From: a bacterium
GTDB taxonomy: Bacteria; Verrucomicrobiota; Verrucomicrobiia; Limisphaerales; UBA11358
Assembly (NCBI GenBank): GCA_021817945.1
Contig: JAKAFL010000001.1
Span: 1 to 64,000, forward strand
Length of the DNA stretch: 64,000 bases
Direction of reading: 5' to 3'
A model generated the notes under the pieces. That model was not told the DNA's origin and searched no databases. It saw only the letters and a list, made by a program, of their open reading frames with translations. Shown here piece by piece: positions 9,193 to 18,694 of this stretch. Made by a program: the position numbers and the translations under genes. How positions within the stretch are numbered: the first letter of the stretch is position 1; every line of letters begins with the position of its first letter.

Positions 9193-11940
9193 ATGGCCAA
9201 ATCAAAATCTGTAAAATACGTTTATACATGGGGTAACAAAAAGGCCGATGGAGATGGGTCCATGAAGCCTTTGCTGGGGGGTAAAGGGGCGAATCTTGCG
9301 GAGATGACCCGAATTGGGTTGCCAGTTCCTCCCGGTTTCACCATCACCACCGAGGTTTGCACCTACTATTATGCTCACAAGCGCACTTACCCGAAGGAAC
9401 TGAGAGCCCAAATGGAAGCCGGGGTGGCCAACATGGAAAAGATCATGGGCTACAAATTTGGTGATGCCAAGGGCTTTCCATTATTGGTTGCGGTCCGTTC
9501 CGGGGCGCGGGATTCCATGCCTGGGATGATGGATACGATTTTGAACCTGGGTCTGAATGACCAGACCGTTCTCTCGTTAGCGCAGGCCACAAGAAACGAG
9601 AGGTTTGCCTGGGATTGTTACCGCCGATTCGTCCAGATGTATGGAGACGTGGTTTTAGGCGTGCAAAAACGGGAAGGGGAGGATCATGAGCCATTTGAAA
9701 CAGTGATTCATGCCTTCAAGCATGAGAAGTACCACGGAGACATCGAGGATTCCAAGCTCACTGCGGCAGACCAGCAGGAGTTGGTTTCACGCTTCAAGGC
9801 CCTCGTGCTGGAGCGCACCGGAAAGTCTTTCCCCGCCAACCCTTGGGATCAACTCCTGGGAGCCGCTGGAGCGGTTTTTGGCTCTTGGATGAATGATCGC
9901 GCCACCGTGTATCGGCGCAAGTACAACATTCCCACCGAATGGGGAACTGCGGTGAACGTGCAGGCCATGGTTTTTGGCAACACCGGGGAGGCCTCCGGAT
10001 CAGGGGTGGCATTCACCCGCAATCCAGCCAATGGGACCAATGAATTTTACGGGGAATTCCTTATCAACGCCCAGGGCGAGGACGTGGTGGCCGGTGTCCG
10101 CACACCTGAACCCGTCTTGGAATTGAAAAAGAAAATGCCCAAATCCTACCAGGAATTGCTGGATGTCCGCAAAATCCTTGAGAAACATTTCAAGGACGTT
10201 CAGGACATTGAATTCACCATTCAGGATGGAAAGCTGTTCATGTTGCAGACCCGCAACGGCAAGCGCACAGCCATGGCGGCGCTGAAATTCTCCATGGACA
10301 TGGTCCGCGAAAAGCTCATTGATTCGGAAACCGCCGTGCTGCGCAATCCAGCCGACCAGTTGGAACAGTTGCTGGCGCCGGTTTTTGACGTCAACGAGGT
10401 CAAGAAAGCCGGGTTGATTGCCTCCGGGCTTCCCGCCGGGCCCGGCGCGGCAAGCGGAAGGATCTATTTCAACGCAGACCGTTGCGTTCAGGCTTCGGCA
10501 AGGGGTGAAAAAGTCCTGCTTGTACGCGTGGAAACATCCCCGGAGGATCTTCGGGGCATGATCGCAGCCGAGGGAATTCTCACCGCCCGGGGTGGTGTCA
10601 GTTCGCACGCGGCGCTTGTCGCCCGTCAAATGGGAAAAGTTTGTGTTTGCGGGGCGAGCGCGTTGCAGATTGATTACGACAAAAAATCCGTCACAATCGG
10701 GGGCGCCACGTTCAAGGAGGGGGATTATCTCTCCATTGATGGCACCGCAGGCGCGGTCTATGCCGGGGAAATCAAGACCGCACCATCCGAAATCATTGCC
10801 GGCCTTTTGCACGACAATAAAGCCGCGAAGGAGACTGAGAAGTTCAAACATTTCGCCCAGCTCATGAAGTGGTGTTCCCAGCACTCGCGCATGCAGGTCC
10901 GGACCAACGCTGACACGCCTGAACAAACCCGGAATGCCGTGGCGTTTGGTGCTTCTGGCATTGGTCTTACCCGCACTGAACACATGTTCTTTGAAGGTAA
11001 TCGCATTGATGCCATGCGCGAGATGATCCTGGCGGAAACAGTTGAGGCCCGCGAAGGTGCGTTGGCCAAGCTGCTGCCCTACCAACGGGAGGATTTTCTG
11101 GGTATTTTCAAGGCGCTCAAGGGATTCCCTGCCACCATCCGGTTCCTGGATCCCCCATTGCACGAATTCCTACCCAACACCAAGGAATCCCAGATGGACC
11201 TGGCTCGCAAACTCAACATCCCGGTTGAGAAAATCATGAATCGCGTGAATGAACTTCACGAGTTCAATCCCATGCTTGGCTTCCGCGGCTGCCGTTTGGG
11301 CATCAAGTTTCCGGAAATCACCCGCATGCAGGCCCGCGCTGTTTTTGAAGCGGCTGCCGATGCCCAGAAACAGGGCTTCAAAGCCAAGCCCGAGATCATG
11401 ATCCCGTTGGTTGGGTTCAAAAAAGAGCTCGATTTGCAAGTTGAAATCGTGCATGACGTTGCAAAAAAAGTTCAAGCGGAGCGCAAAACCAAACTCAGTT
11501 ATTCCGTCGGAACCATGATTGAGATCCCCCGTGGCGCCCTTACCGCCGATCAGGTGGCTCAAACTGCTGAATTCTTCAGCTTTGGCACCAATGATCTCAC
11601 CCAAACCACCCTTGGAATGAGTCGCGATGATTCCGGCAGTTTCCTGGGTGCCTATCAGGAATCCGAAATCATGAAGAAAAATCCATTTGCCTCCATTGAC
11701 CAGACTGGCGTTGGGCAGCTTATGGAAATTGCCATTGCCAAGGGTCGTGTCACGCGTCCTGACATCAAGTTGGGCATCTGTGGCGAACATGGCGGTGATC
11801 CTGATTCCGTCAAATTCTGCCACCGTATTGGGCTTTCCTATGTCAGTTGTTCGCCTTATCGCGTTCCTGTGGCGCGGCTGGCTGCAGCTCAGGCAGCCAT
11901 CGAGGAAAAACGGAAATCTGCCGTGCGGAAAAAGAAGTGA
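9193..11940 (+). CDS. ppdK: Pyruvate, phosphate dikinase
   Basis: Interconverts pyruvate, ATP and phosphate with PEP, AMP and diphosphate, linking glycolysis and gluconeogenesis. The 915-aa product has the three expected parts. The ATP-grasp region starts with [20 protein letters not shown]. The swivelling phosphohistidine domain has [20 protein letters not shown], with the catalytic His in SSHAA. The C-terminal PEP/pyruvate barrel has [17 protein letters not shown] and [11 protein letters not shown] with the catalytic Cys. It is slightly longer than many homologues (about 870-890 aa) because of a basic tail. The ATG at 9193 lacks a good Shine-Dalgarno, as do many genes here. A strong terminator follows, so ppdK appears monocistronic. 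Confidence 0.97.
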   Translation: MAKSKSVKYVYTWGNKKADGDGSMKPLLGGKGANLAEMTRIGLPVPPGFTITTEVCTYYYAHKRTYPKELRAQMEAGVANMEKIMGYKFGDAKGFPLLVAVRSGARDSMPGMMDTILNLGLNDQTVLSLAQATRNERFAWDCYRRFVQMYGDVVLGVQKREGEDHEPFETVIHAFKHEKYHGDIEDSKLTAADQQELVSRFKALVLERTGKSFPANPWDQLLGAAGAVFGSWMNDRATVYRRKYNIPTEWGTAVNVQAMVFGNTGEASGSGVAFTRNPANGTNEFYGEFLINAQGEDVVAGVRTPEPVLELKKKMPKSYQELLDVRKILEKHFKDVQDIEFTIQDGKLFMLQTRNGKRTAMAALKFSMDMVREKLIDSETAVLRNPADQLEQLLAPVFDVNEVKKAGLIASGLPAGPGAASGRIYFNADRCVQASARGEKVLLVRVETSPEDLRGMIAAEGILTARGGVSSHAALVARQMGKVCVCGASALQIDYDKKSVTIGGATFKEGDYLSIDGTAGAVYAGEIKTAPSEIIAGLLHDNKAAKETEKFKHFAQLMKWCSQHSRMQVRTNADTPEQTRNAVAFGASGIGLTRTEHMFFEGNRIDAMREMILAETVEAREGALAKLLPYQREDFLGIFKALKGFPATIRFLDPPLHEFLPNTKESQMDLARKLNIPVEKIMNRVNELHEFNPMLGFRGCRLGIKFPEITRMQARAVFEAAADAQKQGFKAKPEIMIPLVGFKKELDLQVEIVHDVAKKVQAERKTKLSYSVGTMIEIPRGALTADQVAQTAEFFSFGTNDLTQTTLGMSRDDSGSFLGAYQESEIMKKNPFASIDQTGVGQLMEIAIAKGRVTRPDIKLGICGEHGGDPDSVKFCHRIGLSYVSCSPYRVPVARLAAAQAAIEEKRKSAVRKKK

Positions 11941-11960
11941 CCGTTCGATGAACTGGTTTA

Positions 11961-11991
11961 AACCCGCCCGGGTCATCCGGGCGGGTTTTTT
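11961..11991 (+). terminator. Rho-independent terminator after ppdK
   Basis: A perfect 11-bp stem AACCCGCCCGG / CCGGGCGGGTT with a 5-nt loop is followed by a run of T, 20 nt after the ppdK stop codon. It is the clearest terminator in the window. Confidence 0.93.
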
Positions 11992-12304
11992 CGTGGAACA
12001 TTGCCTTCATATGGATAGTGATGCGTGTCCTGGATGGCGGCAAATCTCGTTCATGAAAGACATCCCGGCCGCGGTTCCAAGACTCACTGATTAATTCAGA
12101 TGCAGTTGCATTCATGTCACAACCGGGGGCTTGCAAACCTCTGCCTTCGCATCATTAATATCAGGTTGGGACGTTTTCATGCATGGCACTTCTCCTCAAG
12201 TTTTTCTGGATCGAGATACCTGCGAATAAAGCCACCGGGACCAGCGGGATCAAATACTTTTCACTGCGGCTGTCAGCCACAAAAGGCGGTCAGACCTGGG
12301 GTCA
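11992..12304. other. Intergenic region, no gene seen
   Basis: These 313 nt separate the ppdK terminator from the end of the leftward efflux operon. Open frames here (for example the 97-aa minus-strand one) lack similarity I recognise and run into neighbouring genes. I see no RNA gene and no second clear terminator for the efflux operon. Confidence 0.5.
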
Positions 12305-13789
12305 TCAATTTTTGTTTTCGGAAAAATCAAGCCGATTCCACCAGCCGCCACCGAGTGCCAGGAACAGCGCAGCGGTGTCTGAAAGACGATTTGCCTGCGC
12401 CTGAACCAAGGTGATCCTGGCTTGCTGATAAACCACTCCTGCGCCCAGAGCTGCCATATTGCCGGCATAACCTGTTTGTAATTGCCGCTGGGTTAAATCG
12501 AGGGTTGCCTTGGCAGCGTCTGTGTTTGCGGAAGCCGTTCGCACTGCATCACCGTCGTGCTGAAGCGCGCTGAGCACATCGGCCACATTTTGAAATGCCG
12601 TCAATACGGCACCGCGGTATTGTTCTGATGCCTGGACAAAAGCTGCCTTGGCAGCCCGCTCCCTGTGGAGCAATGTCATTCCTTCGAACAGGGGCGCAGT
12701 GGCGCCAGCTCCGATGCCCCAGAAACCCGTGCCAGAAGCGAAAATCTGGTTTAATTGCAGGGCTGTGCTGCCCGCGTTAGCCGTCAGGGTGATGTTCGGC
12801 AAACGATTGGCAATGGCAATCCCAATTTGTGCGCTGGCCGAATGCAGGTTTTCCTCTGCCAGTCGCACGTCCGGGCGCTGTTCCACGAGTTTGGATGGGA
12901 GACTCACAGGCAGTTCTGAAGGCAAAGTCAGGCTCGAAAGTTCAAATTTCTCCGTCAACGCCGCGCCAGAAAATCCACCTGCCAAGGCCGCCAGCAAATC
13001 GCGTTGCTGGGCCAGTTGTATGAGCAGGGGAGGCAGGGTGGCCTCCGACTGGGCCGATTGTGCTTCCTGCGCAGCCACTGCCAGGCGCGAGGCATAGCCG
13101 CAGGCATACTGGCTACGCAAGATATCAAGCATCCTGGCATTCAGGGTGATAATCTTTTGATCTGAATCAATTTGTGCCCGCAGGGAAGCCTCCTGGATGG
13201 CGGCCGAAACGACGTTGGCAACCAAGGTAATATCTGTGGCAATCCATTGGAATCGCGCCTCGCTTTCCTGAGCTGCGAGGGATTCCACGGTTCGGCGATT
13301 GACTCCAAATATATCCGGCACATAGGAAACGCTGACTTGCGGGGTAAAAAGATCGTAGGTGTATTCCGCCGTGGTAATTGGGAAATTGGGTATGGGTGCG
13401 AGCTGCTCGGATTGCGATTGCCGACTCGCGGAGAATCCGGCTGAAGCGTTGGGCCAATATAAGCCTTTTTGGGCGATGACATTTTCCCGGGCGATAGCCA
13501 GAGCAGCCTGTGCTGCATTGACGTTCGGGTTATTGGTCAAACAGCGTTCGATCAAATCATTGAGCGGCTTCGAGTGAAAAAGCGTCCACCACTGCCCGAG
13601 AATATCTTGTCCCGGAATGAATGACTGTGCCTGTCCGGCAATGACTTTGGCATCGCCGGCAACGGTGGAAAGCGGTGTGGCGGTATAAGAGCTGACGCTT
13701 GGGGCCGCGGGTTTCTTATAGTCCGGACCGACTGCGCAGCCAGCCAGCAAAACCAGAAGACAGGCCAGGCGTGATGCTTTGAAAATCAT
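12305..13789 (-). CDS. TolC-like outer-membrane efflux lipoprotein (NodT family)
   Basis: The outer-membrane channel of a tripartite efflux pump, 494 aa. The N-terminus MIFKASRLACLLVLLAGC is a lipoprotein signal with an LAGC lipobox, followed by AVGPDYKKP, the classic NodT/OprM start. The two OEP repeats are visible: WWTLFHSKPLNDLIERCLTN opens the first, and VEQRPDVRLAEENLHSASAQIG marks the second, with ALTAFQNVADVLSALQ in the second coiled coil. The start overlaps the stop of the preceding 120-aa gene by 4 nt (ATGA), indicating translational coupling. It presumably docks with the RND pump and adaptor encoded upstream in the same operon. Confidence 0.93.
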   Translation of the reverse strand: MIFKASRLACLLVLLAGCAVGPDYKKPAAPSVSSYTATPLSTVAGDAKVIAGQAQSFIPGQDILGQWWTLFHSKPLNDLIERCLTNNPNVNAAQAALAIARENVIAQKGLYWPNASAGFSASRQSQSEQLAPIPNFPITTAEYTYDLFTPQVSVSYVPDIFGVNRRTVESLAAQESEARFQWIATDITLVANVVSAAIQEASLRAQIDSDQKIITLNARMLDILRSQYACGYASRLAVAAQEAQSAQSEATLPPLLIQLAQQRDLLAALAGGFSGAALTEKFELSSLTLPSELPVSLPSKLVEQRPDVRLAEENLHSASAQIGIAIANRLPNITLTANAGSTALQLNQIFASGTGFWGIGAGATAPLFEGMTLLHRERAAKAAFVQASEQYRGAVLTAFQNVADVLSALQHDGDAVRTASANTDAAKATLDLTQRQLQTGYAGNMAALGAGVVYQQARITLVQAQANRLSDTAALFLALGGGWWNRLDFSENKN

Positions 13790-14148
13790 AAAGGTTTATG
13801 GTTTACGCTGGTTCCACTGATGACCGGGGAATTTTTGCTTTTTGCCGGACCGCCAAGGATGGTCATGGCCGGACTGCGATTGCGTGCATCCCGGAACATT
13901 GGGCCGGCAGGCTGGATGCCAATAAAACGCACGGCCTTGCTGGACTTGGTGCCGGGAGATTCGATTCCGGGAAGGACCATTTTGGCTGCTGCTGCGGCCT
14001 TGCCTGTTGCGGCACCCGAATCCTTGAGCAATGTTGCTGAATTTGGAATCGCAGGGGGCAAAAGCAGCGCCTGGGCTGGTGGATTGGCAAAACAAGCCGC
14101 ATGCCACAAGGCAGCCGTGGCCGCCAACAAGAAGTAAAACGCTTTCAT
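13786..14148 (-). CDS. Unknown exported 120-aa protein in the efflux operon
   Basis: I do not recognise a family. The product begins MKAFYFLLAATAALWHAACFA, a likely Sec signal. The mature part is Ala/Pro/Ser-rich and low in predicted structure (LLLPPAIPNSATLLKDSG, ATGKAAAAAKMVLPGIE). Apart from one Cys in the signal, no Cys, His or Met cluster suggests metal binding. It is probably a real gene: its start overlaps the RND gene stop by 4 nt and its stop overlaps the outer-membrane-factor start by 4 nt, so it is translated in series with both. It may be a periplasmic accessory of the pump. Confidence 0.65.
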   Translation of the reverse strand: MKAFYFLLAATAALWHAACFANPPAQALLLPPAIPNSATLLKDSGAATGKAAAAAKMVLPGIESPGTKSSKAVRFIGIQPAGPMFRDARNRSPAMTILGGPAKSKNSPVISGTSVNHKPL

Positions 14149-17100
14149 TTTGATCCAGTGGTGGATGCCTTTTCTTTTTTGGAACCCAGAAAAACCATTT
14201 GCAGGGCAGGCACCACAATGAGCAGCAAAACAGGACCGATAAACATGCCTCCCACCACAACCGTTGCCAAAGGCCGCTGGACCTCACTTCCAATGCCCCT
14301 TGAAATAGCCGCCGGCAAAAGCCCAATCCCTGCGGAAAGACCCATCATGAGGAGGGGGCGCATCAGCGTGGAGGCACCCGAAAACATTGCCTCCATGGGT
14401 TGCACACCCTGGCGCAGGGCGTGCTTGTAGTGGTTGATCAGAAGGATGCCAATCATCACCGATACTCCAAAAAGCGAAATGAACCCGATTGCCGCTGAGA
14501 TGCTGAAATTGATGCCGGTAAAATATAGGGCCAGAACGCCGCCTGCCATGGCAAAAGGAATGCCAAAAAGCGCCAGGAGAACTTCCAGGACTGAATTAAA
14601 AAGGCAGTAAAGAAGGCCGATGATCAACACCATGCTCACGGGCACAATCACCGCGAGTCTTCTTTTGGCCTGCTGAAGGTCTTCATATTCGCCGGACCAA
14701 ACCAAGTGATAGCCGGGCGGGAGCTTGACGTTTTTTGCGATACGGCGCTGGGCTTCGGCAACGGTGCTCTCAAGATCACGCCCGCGTATGCTGAATTTCA
14801 CCGGTATAAAACGTTCCAAGGTTTCGTGGTAAATCCAGGATGCCCCCGTATCCAGTGAAATGTCGGCCAATTCCTCCAAAGGAATGTAAGCCGTGGAACC
14901 GCTTGCCGTCGTGTAGCCCACCTTGATTTTGCCTATTTTGTCAACGGTGTCCCGATATGGGGGCGCGTAACGCAGAACAAGATTCCATTCCCGATCCCCC
15001 TCAAGCACTTGGGTGGCGGTGGAGCCTCCAATTGCGGTTTGTATGACCGAATTGATGTCGCCAGAATTCAGCCCGTACCGCGCAGCTTTGGCCCTGTTCA
15101 CCTTGATGTCTAGGTTAGGCTGGCCCAAAACCGGGAAAATTCCCAGATCGGTGATGCCTTTGACATGGCTCATTTGGTCTTGAATCTGGCCTGCCAGATC
15201 GGTCAGTGTTTGAAGGTTTGGTCCGAGTATCTTGCAGGAGTTGGCGCTCTTGACACCGCTGATGGCTTCTTCAATGTTGTCCTGAATGTATTGGGAAAAA
15301 TTAAAAATAATCCCGGGCAATTCATTCGCAAACTCATCGCTTATTTCTTCAGTTAATTTTTCCTTGGTCATGCCCTTCGGCCACTCGTCCAGCGGTTTAA
15401 GAGGCGCATAAAGTTCAACATTTGAAAACGGCGAGGCATCTGTTCCATTGTCCGGACGGCCATGCTGGGAAGTCACGGTCAGAACCTCGGGGTATTTCAA
15501 TAAAATCCGCCGCATTTTTGCCGTCGCCGCTTCACCATCTTCCAGCCCCATGGTCGTGGGCATGGACGCTCGAATCCAAAAGTTGTTTTCTTCCAAAGCC
15601 GGAAGAAACTCGCCGCCAAGCCGCGACCCAAAGAAGGCCGTTGCCCCCAGGAACAAAACCCCAAGCAACACCACAATGAGACGGTGCGCCAGCGCGAAGC
15701 GAAGGGTGGGATTATAAACCTTATGCAGCCAGCGGATGAGAAATGTCTCCGTCTCCCGGAGGTGCATGGGTAGAAAAATCGAAGCCATCACAGGAGTAAT
15801 GGTGAAAGTAGCGATCAAGGCCCCGGCCAATGCATAGGCATAGGTGCGTGCCATGGGCCCGAAAATGGCCCCTTCAACCCCCTGCATTGTAAACAGGGGC
15901 ACAAAGGCTGCCACAATAATCAGAATGGAAAAAAACACCGCTTTGTCAATTTGCATCGTGCTGATGAGGATCAACCGCAGCCGGTCTGACCATCCTGGAA
16001 TCGTGGTTGAGCGGTCAGAACCGCGTGTTGGATCGGGACCCCAGGACCCCTCGGAGAGCCTTTGAAGCAGGCCAATCCTTTCCACTTCCGGCCTTTGGAG
16101 ATTCCTGAAGATGCACTCAACCAAAATCACCGCTGAATCCACAATGATGCCAAAATCCACCGCTCCAACGGACAGCAGGTTGGCGCTTTCGCCCGACATT
16201 ACCAAAAGAAGCAAGGCAAAGAAGAATGCGATGGGGATGTTGATCCCCACAACCAAGGCGCTTCGGAGGTCTCCAAGAAAAATCCATTGAATCAGGAAAA
16301 TCAGCACGCACCCGAATATGAGATTATGCAGGACGGTGTGGGTTGTGACCTTCACCAAATTGTCCCTGTCATAAAAAGGCACTATTTTGACTCCCGGCGG
16401 CAGACTGCCGTCCGTGTTCATTTTGGCGATCATGGACCTGACTTGAGGCAGCACGTCCGCCGCCTTTGCTGTGCGGGTCATCACCACGATGGCTGCAACA
16501 ACATCGTCGTTCGTGTCTTTGCCAAATATGCCCAGCCTTGGAACGTTGGTAACCACCACATTGGCCACGTCTTTCACCAATACCGGCACTCCATTGTACT
16601 GGGACAACACCACGTTTTGAATGTCATTAACCTTGTAACCTTGCGTGAGGTCGTCATTGCCGCCGTCATCAAAAAGTCCCAGGCCGCGAATATTGATGGA
16701 TTGCTGACCGATGTTAATTTCCCGCCCTCCGACATTGATGTTTGCGTTTCCCAGGGCGGTGATGATTTGTGGGACGGTGACTCCATAAAACTCCAATTTG
16801 TGCGGGTTCACCTGGACGTCAAATTCTTTGGTGGTGCCGCCCCAGGAATTGATGTTGATCACGCCTGGAATGGTGGAAAGGCGCCTCAGGACGACCCAAT
16901 CCTGCACGGTTCTAAGGTTGGTGAGACCAAAATGCGGGGGGCCTTGGAGTGTGTAACGAAAAATCTCCCCGGTGCCGCTATTTTGATTGACCGAGGGAAT
17001 CTGACCGCCCGGCAAAGTGCAATTCTGTTGCAACGCGATGACCGACTGTGCATACGCAAAATCGTAGGGAACCCCGTACTTGAAGACCACCCGCACAAAG

Positions 17101-17372
17101 GACAATCCATAAAACGACGTGGAGCGGATGATTTGGACGCCGGGGGTGGAGTAAAGCGCCACCTCCATGGGTATGGTGTAGTAGCGCTCCATGTCTTCAG
17201 CAGAGAGGCCAGGAGCCTGCGCGGTGATTTCAAGAATGACCGGAGCGGGGTTGGGGTAGGCTTCAATGTTGATGTTCTTGGCGGCAAAAATGCCGGCTGC
17301 GGCAAACAACAACAAGCCAAAGACAACAACTGCCCGGCGGCTGAGGCACGAAGCGACAATGAATTTGAGCAT
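14145..17372 (-). CDS. RND efflux pump, CzcA/heavy-metal-efflux type
   Basis: The inner-membrane proton-driven pump of the operon, 1075 aa with the usual 12-helix, two-periplasmic-loop layout. Helix 4 carries GAVDFGIIVDSAVILVE. The DFG-x3-D and following VE pattern marks the CzcA (HME) subclass, where these acids relay protons. The N-terminus has NINIEAYPNPAPVILEIT and ERYYTIPMEVALYSTPGV, both typical of HME pumps. A Pro/Ser-rich insert of roughly 30 residues follows helix 4, before the helices starting TMQIDKAVFFSIL. CzcA-like pumps export Co, Zn, Cd or Ni, but in this clade the substrate is often unproven. It follows the adaptor gene by 30 nt. Confidence 0.93.
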   Translation of the reverse strand: MLKFIVASCLSRRAVVVFGLLLFAAAGIFAAKNINIEAYPNPAPVILEITAQAPGLSAEDMERYYTIPMEVALYSTPGVQIIRSTSFYGLSFVRVVFKYGVPYDFAYAQSVIALQQNCTLPGGQIPSVNQNSGTGEIFRYTLQGPPHFGLTNLRTVQDWVVLRRLSTIPGVININSWGGTTKEFDVQVNPHKLEFYGVTVPQIITALGNANINVGGREINIGQQSINIRGLGLFDDGGNDDLTQGYKVNDIQNVVLSQYNGVPVLVKDVANVVVTNVPRLGIFGKDTNDDVVAAIVVMTRTAKAADVLPQVRSMIAKMNTDGSLPPGVKIVPFYDRDNLVKVTTHTVLHNLIFGCVLIFLIQWIFLGDLRSALVVGINIPIAFFFALLLLVMSGESANLLSVGAVDFGIIVDSAVILVECIFRNLQRPEVERIGLLQRLSEGSWGPDPTRGSDRSTTIPGWSDRLRLILISTMQIDKAVFFSILIIVAAFVPLFTMQGVEGAIFGPMARTYAYALAGALIATFTITPVMASIFLPMHLRETETFLIRWLHKVYNPTLRFALAHRLIVVLLGVLFLGATAFFGSRLGGEFLPALEENNFWIRASMPTTMGLEDGEAATAKMRRILLKYPEVLTVTSQHGRPDNGTDASPFSNVELYAPLKPLDEWPKGMTKEKLTEEISDEFANELPGIIFNFSQYIQDNIEEAISGVKSANSCKILGPNLQTLTDLAGQIQDQMSHVKGITDLGIFPVLGQPNLDIKVNRAKAARYGLNSGDINSVIQTAIGGSTATQVLEGDREWNLVLRYAPPYRDTVDKIGKIKVGYTTASGSTAYIPLEELADISLDTGASWIYHETLERFIPVKFSIRGRDLESTVAEAQRRIAKNVKLPPGYHLVWSGEYEDLQQAKRRLAVIVPVSMVLIIGLLYCLFNSVLEVLLALFGIPFAMAGGVLALYFTGINFSISAAIGFISLFGVSVMIGILLINHYKHALRQGVQPMEAMFSGASTLMRPLLMMGLSAGIGLLPAAISRGIGSEVQRPLATVVVGGMFIGPVLLLIVVPALQMVFLGSKKEKASTTGSK

Positions 17373-17402
17373 GATAGGCCTTTGGCAAAATAGACTGCTT
17401 CC

Positions 17403-18404
17403 CTAATCGGTCGGCGGTGCGAACAGTATGTTGTCAATGAAAACGGCTCCATCCGTGACGACCAGTTCGCCGGGTTGAAGACCGCTCAAAACCTGCACTT
17501 CTCCATTTTCCCGCAGGCCCGTCGTAATAATTCTTTGGGTGAAATGCCTGCGGTCTGCCGTGACCCATGCCGTCATCGTCCCATCACCTTCGCGGACCAC
17601 TCCATTGGCGGGAATGGCTGCAGCCTCCAGTGGTTTGGAGACCTCAATGGTCATGGTGGCGAGCATGCCTACGCGCAAATAGTCATTCGTGTCGGTCACC
17701 TCCACCCTCACCGCCATGCGATGCGTATTCGAATCCAAGTTGGGGTAAATTTTGGAAACTGAGCCGTCAAATATCCTTTTTGGAAAGGCTGCCACCCTGA
17801 CCGTGACAGGCTGGCCTAGCTGAATTGACGGGGAATCGTCCTCGTCAATGTTGGCCCGTGCCCATTTGGGTGAAGAATGCTCCCCCTGCGCAGCCGGGAT
17901 TTTTCCGGTGTCGAGGATCTGGCTTATTTGGGCATCTGTTTCGTTCAGAGCCCGCACTGCGTCGCGCGCGGCTTTTAACGCGGCCTTGGAGGTTTTTTCC
18001 GTAGCGACATCCTGGTCCAACTCTGCCAGGGAGACGCCGTTGGTTTCATAAAGAGCCTGCGCGCGTGCGAGCACTTTGGAAGCCAATTCCTCAGCGGCTG
18101 AAGCGCCTGCCAACGTGGATTCTGCCTGGACGAGGCTTGGATCTTCCCCGAAGAAAATGGATCCAATCGATTCAACTTCCCTTGGGAAGGCGTAAACTTC
18201 AACGGTTCCAATTTTGATGGCATTTAATTGATCGCCACTGAGTTCTGCGGTTGGCGGACTGGATGTGCTGGGTGCCGAGTCATCCGGTGGTGTTGCGGCA
18301 GGGTCCGGTCCACGTTCACAGCCAGTGCTCAAGGATACTGTTGCCAGCATCAACCCCGCCCCCCCGGCGAATATGGCCATTTTAAATCGCTTTAGAAATT
18401 CCAT
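17403..18404 (-). CDS. RND periplasmic adaptor (MFP) lacking the lipoyl domain
   Basis: The first gene of the efflux operon encodes a 333-aa membrane-fusion protein with an N-terminal signal and probable lipobox (LSTGC). The alpha-hairpin is present (VQAESTLAGASAAEELASKV to ALKAARDAVRALNETDAQIS), as are the beta-barrel (WARANIDEDDSPSIQLGQPV, NTHRMAVRVEV) and the membrane-proximal end. Segments that normally flank the hairpin and form the barrel-sandwich (lipoyl) domain appear absent on both sides. SIGSIFFGEDPS passes straight into LVQAEST, and GKIPAAQGEHSS straight into PKWARAN. The reading frame is intact. A typical family member is about 400 aa, consistent with loss of roughly 70 residues. 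Whether the adaptor still works is open. Confidence 0.88.
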   Translation of the reverse strand: MEFLKRFKMAIFAGGAGLMLATVSLSTGCERGPDPAATPPDDSAPSTSSPPTAELSGDQLNAIKIGTVEVYAFPREVESIGSIFFGEDPSLVQAESTLAGASAAEELASKVLARAQALYETNGVSLAELDQDVATEKTSKAALKAARDAVRALNETDAQISQILDTGKIPAAQGEHSSPKWARANIDEDDSPSIQLGQPVTVRVAAFPKRIFDGSVSKIYPNLDSNTHRMAVRVEVTDTNDYLRVGMLATMTIEVSKPLEAAAIPANGVVREGDGTMTAWVTADRRHFTQRIITTGLRENGEVQVLSGLQPGELVVTDGAVFIDNILFAPPTD

Positions 18405-18694
18405 TCCCCAAGATTACTCTGTTTCGTATTCCAGTGTCTGTGAGGCGTCGCCTTTAATTCTTGCAGGGCAATACCCTACAACTTTTGGGTTTGGGATTGC
18501 ATGCTTTGGTTTCTCCTGTCCATGCAAGCGCATGCTTTTGACGGTCATTTTCACCCGGTCTGCCGCCATTTCTTAGCCACGTGTTGATCCCCAATTTGCC
18601 GGGTTGGATGCTGATCTTGGTGGTCTGGACCAGCAGGATTGACGGGTTTGCCAGCGCATCGTAAATTGAATGATCAAGTGGTTGATTTTTTGAT
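18405..18694. promoter_or_regulatory. Divergent promoter region, efflux operon / fumarase, with GCATGCTTT repeats
   Basis: No gene is seen in these 290 nt. Two direct copies of GCATGCTTT (18499-18507 and 18530-18538) are spaced 31 bp apart, about three helical turns. Each contains the palindrome GCATGC, and CATGCAAGC lies between them. This spacing suits a repressor or activator bound as two dimers on one DNA face. No confident -35/-10 pair was found. Confidence 0.3.

Noticed and set aside
10000-11163. 387-aa minus-strand ORF inside ppdK
   Set aside because: Antisense shadow in GC-rich coding sequence.
16287-17393. 368-aa plus-strand ORF inside the RND pump gene
   Set aside because: Antisense shadow; His- and Asp-rich composition is what the reverse strand of membrane-helix codons gives.
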